The notes under the pieces: generated by a model
The model's database searches: none
The model's input: the letters and a program-made list of their open reading frames with translations, nothing else
What the model was told of the DNA's origin: nothing
Origin: a virus
DNA length: 64,000 nucleotides
IMG/VR virus record: IMGVR_UViG_3300044697_000029
Location: 1 to 64,000 of that record
Reading direction: 5' to 3' (one strand)
Shown: in pieces, positions 57,222-64,000 of the stretch
Layout: each line of letters begins with the position of its first letter
Numbering within the stretch: position 1 is the first letter of the stretch
Program-made: the position numbers and the translations under genes

Positions 57222-57815
57222 ATGCCCGATGGAATGATGAGCGCGGCCCAGCGGCGTTATGCCAAGGAAAGGCCCGGCGAGAAGCGTGAGGAAAAGCCGG
57301 GCCAGGAAGGCGGTCGCGAGAAGCCGACCGAACCGCGCCGGGAAGAGCGCCGCGAGGAACGCCGGGGCGAGGATCGCCATGAGCGTCGCGAGGCCCGCGG
57401 TCGCGGTCGCGAGTCCGAAGGCATGAAGGCGATGCTGGAACGGCACAACGACGAGCACGCCGAACGCGAGAAGAGGCAGGAAGGCGAGCGCCGCGACATG
57501 CACATGCGGCATCGCGAAGCCCACCGCGACATGGCGAAGCGCCACACCGAAGAACGGATGGGCATCAGGTCGCACGCCGAGATGATGGCTGTTCATCGCC
57601 GGCACGAACACGAGAAACGCGCCCTCCATCATACCCATCACGAAGAAATGGGGCTGCTCCATCATCGGCATGAAAACGAGACCGCAATGATGCACGCCAG
57701 ACACGAAGCGGAGATGGCTGGCGCCCCGGATGCTGCGGCTGCGGTCGAAGGCGCGACGCCGGCCGGTCCTGGTGGCGCAGCGGCTCCCGAGGGTCCGCAG
57801 GGCGCCGGGGTATAG
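57222..57815 (+). CDS. His/Met-rich highly charged coiled-coil protein
   Basis: This codes for 197 aa. MPDGMMSAAQRRYAKERPGE opens it. A long charged helix follows, in which about 25 His and many Met are spaced along residues 65-165, for example MHMRHREAHRDMAKRHTEE and HHTHHEEMGLLHHRHENE. The tail is Ala/Gly/Pro. Dense His/Met is the pattern of metal-binding proteins, but no fold is known. Confidence 0.55.
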   Translation: MPDGMMSAAQRRYAKERPGEKREEKPGQEGGREKPTEPRREERREERRGEDRHERREARGRGRESEGMKAMLERHNDEHAEREKRQEGERRDMHMRHREAHRDMAKRHTEERMGIRSHAEMMAVHRRHEHEKRALHHTHHEEMGLLHHRHENETAMMHARHEAEMAGAPDAAAAVEGATPAGPGGAAAPEGPQGAGV

Positions 57816-57819
57816 GGCC

Positions 57820-58347
57820 GTGGCGCAATTCCGGGAGTTCCGCAGTCTCGCCCTCTCGGACGATGAACTGCATGACATGGCGCAGGCCCGCGCCGGCATC
57901 ACGACTGACGAAGACTTGCCGGAATACCCGCCCGGTCTTCGTTTTACGATCCGCGAGCAGTCGTTCGAGGATTTCGGGATCGACGGCGCTCGGCCTGGCG
58001 CAACCGTGGAGTTCGCCGCCTTCGCCCGTGTAAGTAGTGTCAGCCTCCGCACGGACGGCTGCCGCGTCGAGCTTGAGCTGATGATGGTTTCGCTCGATGA
58101 CGGAGAGTTCGTGGAGTTGCCGGACCAGGATCGGCCGACAATCTGCCTTGATGAGAATGACCACGAGCGGTTGGACCTGGAGGAAGGATCTGCCGAGCGC
58201 GGGCACATCCTGCACCTGATGGGCGCAGCGGAAGTGGTCTCGGTGGACGACACCTCTTATGGCGGCAAGTCGCTGGTGCTTCAGATCACAGACGGGATGG
58301 TGGTTGAAGACGAAGACGAGGAGGCGCATGACCAGTCCTCGCAGTAG
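57820..58347 (+). CDS. Capsid-staple-like protein, domain duplicated
   Basis: This codes for 175 aa from GTG 57820. Two similar halves, LPEYPPGLRFTIREQSFEDF...FARVSSVSLRTDGCRVELEL and DRPTICLDENDHERLDLEEG...AAEVVSVDDTSYGGKSLVLQ, each look like the small acidic 'capsid staple' proteins of some phages, ending in a very acidic tail. Tandem duplication of that domain is unusual. Assignment from memory of pattern. Confidence 0.5.
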   Translation: MAQFREFRSLALSDDELHDMAQARAGITTDEDLPEYPPGLRFTIREQSFEDFGIDGARPGATVEFAAFARVSSVSLRTDGCRVELELMMVSLDDGEFVELPDQDRPTICLDENDHERLDLEEGSAERGHILHLMGAAEVVSVDDTSYGGKSLVLQITDGMVVEDEDEEAHDQSSQ

Positions 58348-58358
58348 AGGACGAAACG

Positions 58359-59126
58359 ATGAAGACTTGCAAGAGTTGCGGTCAGACGAAAGCGCCAGAT
58401 GAGTTCCTTCCAGAGCCTCGTGTGCGCGACGGCTTGACGGCGAGATGTCGCACTTGCCTGTTGGAGTATGGCCGACAGTGGGCAGTGGCGAATGCCGGAA
58501 GCGTCAAACGGTCCAGGGAGGCGTACAAGGAACGGAATGCTGACCGGCATCGAGCAAACCGCGCTGCCGCGAAAGAGCGCAACACGGAGGCTAGACGCCT
58601 CCGAGCCGCCGAGGCTCGCGTTGCCAGAGGGCGGGCGCTTCTTGACCGAGACGCAGAGTTGCGTAAGCAGATCGACGGGGTCAATGTGCGTCTCTGCTCA
58701 AAGTGCCGGCGCTACCAACCATACTCCGCCTTCTCGCCAGCCATCGGGAGGGGTGACGGCCTACAGCCCTCCTGCAAAGCATGCGGCGCTATGGCTGCCA
58801 GAAAAAGCCGCGCAGCGGCGACGTACGAGCAGCGCGAAGCGAAGCGCCGCTATATGTTGCCATACGGGCTAAAGCGCCTCTATGGAATTTTGCTTGAGGA
58901 CTACCAGCGAATGAGGGCCGTGCAGGAAGAACGTTGTGGGGTTTGCCATGATCCACTACCGACCGGCCGAAGGTGCCATGTTGACCATGACCATCGAACT
59001 GGCATCGTTCGTGGGCTGCTCTGTGGGCGATGCAATAATGGGTTGGGCCAATTTCGTGATGACCCAGCGACGCTTCGCGCGGCTGCTGCATACTTAGAAA
59101 ACTCGCGAGTGAGGGAAGCTGCATAG
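58359..59126 (+). CDS. Recombination endonuclease VII-like HNH protein
   Basis: This codes for 255 aa. Two N-terminal Cys modules (KTCKSCGQTKAPDEFL with CRTC, then LCSKCRRYQPYSAFSP with CKAC) precede the endonuclease VII core: ERCGVCHDP, CHVDHDHRTGIVRGLLCGRC and NNGLGQFRDDP. Such enzymes cut branched DNA or act as free-standing HNH genes in phages. It lies between virion genes, where homing-type nucleases often sit. Confidence 0.72.
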   Translation: MKTCKSCGQTKAPDEFLPEPRVRDGLTARCRTCLLEYGRQWAVANAGSVKRSREAYKERNADRHRANRAAAKERNTEARRLRAAEARVARGRALLDRDAELRKQIDGVNVRLCSKCRRYQPYSAFSPAIGRGDGLQPSCKACGAMAARKSRAAATYEQREAKRRYMLPYGLKRLYGILLEDYQRMRAVQEERCGVCHDPLPTGRRCHVDHDHRTGIVRGLLCGRCNNGLGQFRDDPATLRAAAAYLENSRVREAA

Positions 59127-59614
59127 TGAGCGATGCCCCCTACGGCGCTGGGGCCGACCCGGACCCGGCTTGGCAATCACACATTGACCGCTTGAACCCT
59201 GGCGTCAATCCGGCACATATCCCCGGGCAGGGACCGCCAGCGCAGGAGACCGATGAGATGACCCCCGACCAATTCACAGAGTTCAAGGCGCTGGTGACCG
59301 ATTTCCTGACGCCGGTACGCGAGGTTGCGCTGCGGCATCTTGCATGGATGGAGGAACAGCAGCCGATACCGCAGATGCCAAATGTTGCGCCCCCACCAGA
59401 CCTGTCGCCCGACGTGCAGGATTGGGAGCCGACTGACCTGACGGGTAATGACGGGCTACCGATGGTATTCAGTCCATCGCTGAACGTGTACCGCTCTGCG
59501 TCGCGACTGGAAGCGGCGAGTAGCTATGATGGCGACGCCCCTCCGGAACCCGGTAACCGAGGCGACGAGCGTTCCGCTGATACGGCCCCCACGGGCGACG
59601 CTGCCGCCGTCTGA
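59126..59614 (+). CDS. 162-aa virion-region protein
   Basis: GTG start overlapping the previous TAG. TPDQFTEFKALVTDFLTPVR is a helix; WMEEQQPIPQMPNVAPPPD and a polar C-terminus follow. Possibly an appendage chaperone. No family recognised. Confidence 0.5.
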   Translation: MSDAPYGAGADPDPAWQSHIDRLNPGVNPAHIPGQGPPAQETDEMTPDQFTEFKALVTDFLTPVREVALRHLAWMEEQQPIPQMPNVAPPPDLSPDVQDWEPTDLTGNDGLPMVFSPSLNVYRSASRLEAASSYDGDAPPEPGNRGDERSADTAPTGDAAAV

Positions 59615-59625
59615 ATGACGCCGCC

Positions 59626-61653
59626 ATGATCCTGCGCCGTCTCGTCGCGTTGGCTTGTACGCTTGTCCTGGCGCCCGCGTTGGCATGGGCACAAGGTTCC
59701 GTGCTGCAAGCTGGCCCTCCGGTTGGCGGCCATGTGCCGATGTATTCGCCAGGGGGCAGCTTTCAGGCCGTCATTCAGGACAGCGGACCGGCCAGCGGAG
59801 GGCAGCCTGGCCTTGGCCTGTCGGAACTTCTCGGCGTGTCACGTTCCCCCAATGCCAACAGTGGAACCGGCCCACTGGGAACCCATGCGTGCTGGTATGA
59901 CGCCCCCATCACAACCGGCGGCTATCATTACATCTGCTTTGACCCGAACGCCCAAGGTGGCGGCCTCATCGCGTATGGCAATGCCGGCACCGCGCCGCAG
60001 GAGTCGCTACAGATCGCCGTCAACGGAACGGCCTACCCATTTCCCTTCGTGCTGAGCGGCATCGCTGGCCCATCCGTCAGCACGCCCAACGATCTCATGT
60101 GCTGGAACAATTCCAACGGCACGCTGGCAAAAGACTGTGGCGAGGGTTCCAGCACAATCAATTTCGGCAACCAGCTCGGAACGGGCATCTGCCTAGGATG
60201 CAACACTGCTCTCGGCCTGAACGGTCTTGACCTTGCGGTGTATGGCAACGGTAGCTGGGGCTACGTACAGCCCTCCACGCCGCTTCGGGGAGGCCAATGG
60301 CAGGTTTACAGCACATTCGCCACAGCCCGCGCGGCGGCGAGCGGCTCTGCCACGCTGGTCCTGAGCAGTGGCGCGACCGTCAACCCGGCGTGGATCGGGC
60401 TACCGTTCGGCTACTACGTTCCAGACGGCGGCGGCTTTGGGCTGCGGTACTACGTGCAAAGCGTCAATGTCGGCGCCAACTCCGTCACGCTCACCAATCT
60501 CGATGCTTCCACACCGACGTTCTCCAGCGGCAATGGCGATTTTTTCTTCGGTGCGGACGTAAACGTCTCGGTGGTCAACTGCTCCGGTTCGACGTGCACA
60601 TGGGTAAGCGGTGAGCAGTTCTCTCCTTTCGCCGCGGGCGGAACAACGGCTGTTGCAGTGATCGGTGGCACGGATTACGTCATCAACTCATCGACGGCGA
60701 CCACGCTTTCGCTGGCTACAAGCGCGGGTACACAAACCGGCGTCTCCATGACGCAATATACCTGGGACTTCGACACCGCCACGAACTACCGAGCCCAACT
60801 TGTTGCGGGATCGTGGGAAGAGAACTTGTTTATTGGCGCCCGCGCGATCGGCGATTTTGAAATCCGCGGGCTGCAATCCGGCGTTGGGCAGTTCCACCCG
60901 CTAGTGATCGGCAACGGATTCTCCGGATCGCCAACCAACTTCCTTTACGACCAGATCGTTGAGAACCCAGACGGGATGCTTTCTCTGGGCGGCTCCGAGG
61001 GTGGCGACACTCTTAGAGTGCAGCCAACCAATGACTCGGCCGCCACCAACTATCTCTACATGCCCACCCCATACACGGGAGACAACATCGCCCTGTCGGC
61101 TCGCACGAACGGGAGTGATAGCGCGGTCAATATCAACTTCGATACGCTCGGGACCGGCGCCACAATCTTTACGAGCCACACTTTCGGCTACACCGAGTTC
61201 GCGATTTATGGAGCCGGCCACGCGGACTATCCCACAGCAGCCAGCGGGTCCGGATCAGCGGTCTTTGGGGCGGCCTCTGGCACCGACACGAATGTCAATG
61301 TCCAGATGCTGCCGAAGGGAACCGGGATCGTATTGCTCGGCAATCTATGCACCGCGTCCGGATCAACGCCGCAGACATGCAATGATCCCCGCGGCATTGT
61401 CACCACCTCATCCCTTTCGACCGCCGCCTCGACGCTCGCCGCCGACTATGTGATCGACGACAGTTCGGTGACTGGCAGTTCGATGGTGCAGTGCACGATC
61501 GATGCGTATTCCGGGACATGGCATACAAACGGCGTCCCCGTCATCGCCGCGTGCATCCCTGGGAGTGGCACGATTACGGTCAAGATTCAGAATGTTGATA
61601 CTGCGAATGCGCTCAGTGGCACGGTTGGGATCGGCTTTGCCGTATTGAACTGA
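59626..61653 (+). CDS. Large secreted-type appendage protein
   Basis: This codes for 675 aa. The first about 22 residues (MILRRLVALACTLVLAPALA) are a signal peptide. The rest is beta-rich with Gly/Thr/Ser repeats (GGTDYVINSSTATTLSL, AIYGAGHADYPTAASGSGSA) as in phage tail spikes. KGTGIVLLGNLCTAS and a C-terminal VKIQNVDTANALSG suggest a trimerisation end. It is the third signal-peptide appendage in this operon. Confidence 0.6.
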   Translation: MILRRLVALACTLVLAPALAWAQGSVLQAGPPVGGHVPMYSPGGSFQAVIQDSGPASGGQPGLGLSELLGVSRSPNANSGTGPLGTHACWYDAPITTGGYHYICFDPNAQGGGLIAYGNAGTAPQESLQIAVNGTAYPFPFVLSGIAGPSVSTPNDLMCWNNSNGTLAKDCGEGSSTINFGNQLGTGICLGCNTALGLNGLDLAVYGNGSWGYVQPSTPLRGGQWQVYSTFATARAAASGSATLVLSSGATVNPAWIGLPFGYYVPDGGGFGLRYYVQSVNVGANSVTLTNLDASTPTFSSGNGDFFFGADVNVSVVNCSGSTCTWVSGEQFSPFAAGGTTAVAVIGGTDYVINSSTATTLSLATSAGTQTGVSMTQYTWDFDTATNYRAQLVAGSWEENLFIGARAIGDFEIRGLQSGVGQFHPLVIGNGFSGSPTNFLYDQIVENPDGMLSLGGSEGGDTLRVQPTNDSAATNYLYMPTPYTGDNIALSARTNGSDSAVNINFDTLGTGATIFTSHTFGYTEFAIYGAGHADYPTAASGSGSAVFGAASGTDTNVNVQMLPKGTGIVLLGNLCTASGSTPQTCNDPRGIVTTSSLSTAASTLAADYVIDDSSVTGSSMVQCTIDAYSGTWHTNGVPVIAACIPGSGTITVKIQNVDTANALSGTVGIGFAVLN

Positions 61654-62225
61654 TGATGACGGCACTCGATATCGTAAATGCCGCCATCCAGTACATCGGC
61701 GACGACCAGCCTCCGGTCACAGGTTCGTACCCGACCTTCGATGACAGTGCGGCCGGGATCGCGGCTGCTGCACTCTACGGCTCCTGCGTCTCGACGGTGG
61801 CCCGGCAGTTCGGATGGGATTTCGGGCGCAACCAGGTCGCGCTGGCGACATCTGGGAATGCGGCGCCGCTAGGATGGGCCTACGAGTATCTCTACCCATC
61901 CCTCGCCGTTGAGGTGCAGCAGATCGTTCCGCCTGCCATCGCTGATCCGAACAATCCGCTGCCGCAGAACTGGTCTGTTGGCAGCGCTCTTGTTTCTGGG
62001 GTGCCCACCAAGGTGATCTGGTCGAATGAGCAGGCGGCTTTGGCGGTGTTCACCAATCCGCAGTTGAGCAACCCGACCGTGTGGGACCCGTTGTTTCGCG
62101 AGGCGGTGGTGCGGCTGCTGGGGTCCGAGATGGCGATTGCGGTTGCCGGCAAGCCGGATACGAGCCGCGACCTGCTTGAAAGCGCCAGCGGCTTCGGGAA
62201 TGCCGGGATGACGAGGCCGAACTAG
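61653..62225 (+). CDS. Tail-adaptor (gp11-like) protein, copy 1
   Basis: This codes for 190 aa. MTALDIVNAAIQYIGDDQPP is the start of podoviral head-tail adaptors, followed by YEYLYPSLAVEVQQIVPPAI and REAVVRLLGSEMAIAVAGKP, the usual two-helix core. It should form the ring between portal and tail tube. Two further relatives lie downstream. Confidence 0.65.
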   Translation: MMTALDIVNAAIQYIGDDQPPVTGSYPTFDDSAAGIAAAALYGSCVSTVARQFGWDFGRNQVALATSGNAAPLGWAYEYLYPSLAVEVQQIVPPAIADPNNPLPQNWSVGSALVSGVPTKVIWSNEQAALAVFTNPQLSNPTVWDPLFREAVVRLLGSEMAIAVAGKPDTSRDLLESASGFGNAGMTRPN

Positions 62226-62240
62226 AGGAGCGCCAACTTC

Positions 62241-62750
62241 TCAGCCCCACGTTTGGTTTGGTGGCGGGGGGCCTTGATAGTCCTGTGTATTGATAAGAAA
62301 AGCGCAACGCGGCTCATGAAAACTGAACTTTGTCGGGGCACGCGATGCCTGTAGCGGCTCGCCGCAACGCGCGGCGTTGATGGCGCACCCAGCAATCGCA
62401 CGTAACCGCTCCCGATTGTCAGGGTCCATGTTCCATTTTCCGCCATGAAAGTGTGGGTCACTCGCCTTTCCCACCGCGATGGCCGCAGCGTCCAACAGAG
62501 TCGCGCTATCTACTGGTTGTGGTGCTGCAAGATTCGGAATTATGAGGTGCGGACCGCCAGAATGGCGCAGTTCCGCATCTATCATGGCCTGATAGTGCGC
62601 CTTACAATCGGGGGCGGCTACCGCCATCGCCGCAGTTGGCTCGCGCATTTCCACCAACACGTCGTGCGCAATGAGCCGCCAGTCCGAAACGCCGCTCAGG
62701 ACACCATCCTGGATAACCTTCGCAACGCGGTCTATCAGGTCGCCGTCCAT
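62241..62750 (-). CDS. 169-aa leftward gene inside the tail operon
   Basis: ATG 62750. DGDLIDRVAKVIQDGVLSGV with DWRLIAHDVLVEMREPT resembles small early-type phage proteins. WNMDPDNRERLRAIAGCAIN and a Pro-rich tail follow. It is opposite to both neighbours and looks like an inserted accessory gene. Confidence 0.5.
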   Translation of the reverse strand: MDGDLIDRVAKVIQDGVLSGVSDWRLIAHDVLVEMREPTAAMAVAAPDCKAHYQAMIDAELRHSGGPHLIIPNLAAPQPVDSATLLDAAAIAVGKASDPHFHGGKWNMDPDNRERLRAIAGCAINAARCGEPLQASRAPTKFSFHEPRCAFLINTQDYQGPPPPNQTWG

Positions 62751-62772
62751 CGGGCTGCTCCTAGGGGAATGA

Positions 62773-63405
62773 ATGGTCGCATCTGTCCAGTCTCCGGCCG
62801 ATATTGTCAACCTCGCGCTATCCCGTGCCGGCCGCACGGAGCGCGTCGGCAATCTCTACGACGGCAGCGAGTTCGCCAAACGCGCGCTCGACACGTACGG
62901 CCAGACCCGCGACGCGCTGCTCCGCAACGCAGACTGGGGCTTTCCGCGCCGCGATACTGCGCTGACGCTGCTGAAGTCCGCGCCGGCAGGCGGCTACGTG
63001 CCAGGCATTTCGACGTGGAATCCAGCGCTCAACCCGCCGCGGCCGTACTCGTACGAATACGCCTACCCGACTGACTGCATGCTGCTGCGCGCGATCCGGC
63101 CACCGTCGATCTGGCAGCCTGAGTTCACGCCGCTGCCGCAGGTGTTCGAGATCGCCAACGACGCGGTACCGGTGAACAACCAAGGGGGCGCCCCGGGGCG
63201 TGTGATCCTGTGCTACCTCGGCGACGCAGTGGCTACCTACTGCGGGCAAGTCACAGACATGACGCAGTGGGATATCGGGTTCGTTGAGGCGATGGCAAAC
63301 GAAATGGCGCGGGCATTGAGCATGGGGAAAGTGGCGCCGCAACAGCAGGCCAACCCGTTCCCGGGTGCGATACAGCCGGTGCATACGCCGGTTTTGCAGG
63401 GATAA
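62773..63405 (+). CDS. Tail-adaptor (gp11-like) protein, copy 2
   Basis: This codes for 210 aa. SPADIVNLALSRAGRTERVG, then YEYAYPTDCMLLRAIRPPS and GFVEAMANEMARALSMGK. Same family as the genes at 61653 and 63409: N-terminal 'DIVNxAL', central YEYxYPxD, C-terminal helix. Confidence 0.65.
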   Translation: MVASVQSPADIVNLALSRAGRTERVGNLYDGSEFAKRALDTYGQTRDALLRNADWGFPRRDTALTLLKSAPAGGYVPGISTWNPALNPPRPYSYEYAYPTDCMLLRAIRPPSIWQPEFTPLPQVFEIANDAVPVNNQGGAPGRVILCYLGDAVATYCGQVTDMTQWDIGFVEAMANEMARALSMGKVAPQQQANPFPGAIQPVHTPVLQG

Positions 63406-63408
63406 CCG

Positions 63409-64000
63409 ATGCAGGTCGAGGACATTTGTAACAGAGCACTCGATATCTGCGGGTGTCCTGAGCAGGCAATCGGTGACATCCAGCAGGGCACCAACGCTGC
63501 CCGTATTCTGCTGCGGCACTACATCCCGTGCCTTGAGCAATTGTCGCGCGCCGCATACTGGAATACGCATCGTAAACAAGCGCCGATGCAGTTGCTCGGC
63601 GCCAAGCCGGGTTTCGGTCCTGCGGTTCCGAGCGGCCAACAGCCGACATATGGTTCACAGGTTATCTTCCCTTGGACCTATGAATATGCGTGGCCGATCG
63701 ACTGCGTCGCCGCAAGATTTGTACCGTGGAACAATAGCCTTCCACAGAGCGCGACTCCCTCCAACAATACCTCCGTTCCGCCGGTCCCTCCCACCACATT
63801 CGACGCGCCGTTCCAGACACCGGCTACCATCATGCCGGCAAGAATGTTGGTTGCCAGCGACAACAACTATCCTCTGCCGATCAGTCCGGAGACACCGCCG
63901 CAACAATGGTGGAACACACGCGGTGCCGCACCCGACATCAGAACGGTCGTGCTGACCAATGTTCCGAATGCCGAGTTGGTCTATACGGCATTCATCCCCT
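63409..64000 (+). CDS. Tail-adaptor (gp11-like) protein, copy 3 (3' cut by window edge)
   Basis: At least 197 aa from ATG 63409. VEDICNRALDICGCPEQAIG, then YEYAWPIDCVAARFVPWN, follows the pattern of the two preceding genes, but with long Pro/Thr-rich inserts (TPSNNTSVPPVPPTTFDAPF). The frame runs off the window. Confidence 0.6.
   Translation, partial: MQVEDICNRALDICGCPEQAIGDIQQGTNAARILLRHYIPCLEQLSRAAYWNTHRKQAPMQLLGAKPGFGPAVPSGQQPTYGSQVIFPWTYEYAWPIDCVAARFVPWNNSLPQSATPSNNTSVPPVPPTTFDAPFQTPATIMPARMLVASDNNYPLPISPETPPQQWWNTRGAAPDIRTVVLTNVPNAELVYTAFIP

Noticed and set aside
59626-61653. Target of a diversity-generating retroelement, as in BPP-1
   Set aside because: No reverse transcriptase, template repeat or C-type-lectin ending was seen in the window.
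1-64000. tRNA genes, integrase, CI repressor or endolysin
   Set aside because: None recognised on either strand; tRNAs cannot be excluded without a dedicated search.

Overview
The window is a stretch of tailed-phage or prophage DNA. It is GC-rich, with short genes joined by ATGA, GTGA or TGATG overlaps, and it carries a complete head-assembly block. The portal is of the head-to-tail connecting type, followed by a scaffold, an HK97-like capsid, a Bbp16-type cement protein and short tail-adaptor proteins. This points to a podovirus of the broad BPP-1 kind. Codon use, the Tat lipoprotein, the DUF6471 gene and the IS1595-type transposase suggest an alphaproteobacterial host; that is inference. 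No integrase, CI-like repressor, endolysin, tRNA gene, CRISPR array or reverse transcriptase was found, and both window edges cut genes, so the element continues outside.

Layout. 1-4.0 kb (+): end of an unidentified gene, then small accessory genes including an Acb2/Tad1-type cyclic-nucleotide sponge, a Tat lipoprotein and a papain-like peptidase. 4.0-19.8 kb (-): a long leftward early operon of about 35 small genes, with a recombination core (Sak4-like ATPase, RecE-like nuclease, coiled-coil protein), an HTH regulator, an N6-methylase-like protein and a truncated ParB-like protein at its head. 19.85-19.92 kb: a divergent promoter pair sharing a palindrome. 19.9-22.1 kb (+): Cro-like regulator through a RusA-like resolvase. 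22.1-30.9 kb (-): replication and DNA modification (nuclease, DnaT-like protein, Twinkle-like primase-helicase, Gp88, three methylase-like proteins, DUF5131). 31-40 kb: accessory region with a two-gene membrane cassette under its own promoter, an IS1595-type transposase, a DUF6471 regulator and many small genes, some broken. 40.4-64 kb (+): late operon with a NusG-like protein, terminase, portal, capsid genes, cement, appendage and tail-adaptor genes, interrupted by three leftward genes.

How it fits together. The 19.9 kb switch probably sets leftward against rightward early transcription. The leftward units supply replication, recombination and DNA modification. The late promoter near 40.4 kb sits directly before a NusG paralogue that may help polymerase read through the long virion operon. 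The points most worth a second look are two truncated paralogues of the major capsid protein lying between portal and scaffold, a large terminase interrupted in frame by 489 nt, three appendage proteins with Sec signal peptides, a recurrent (A)DRRY/AQRRY motif at the ends of virion-region proteins, and three successive tail-adaptor-like genes.
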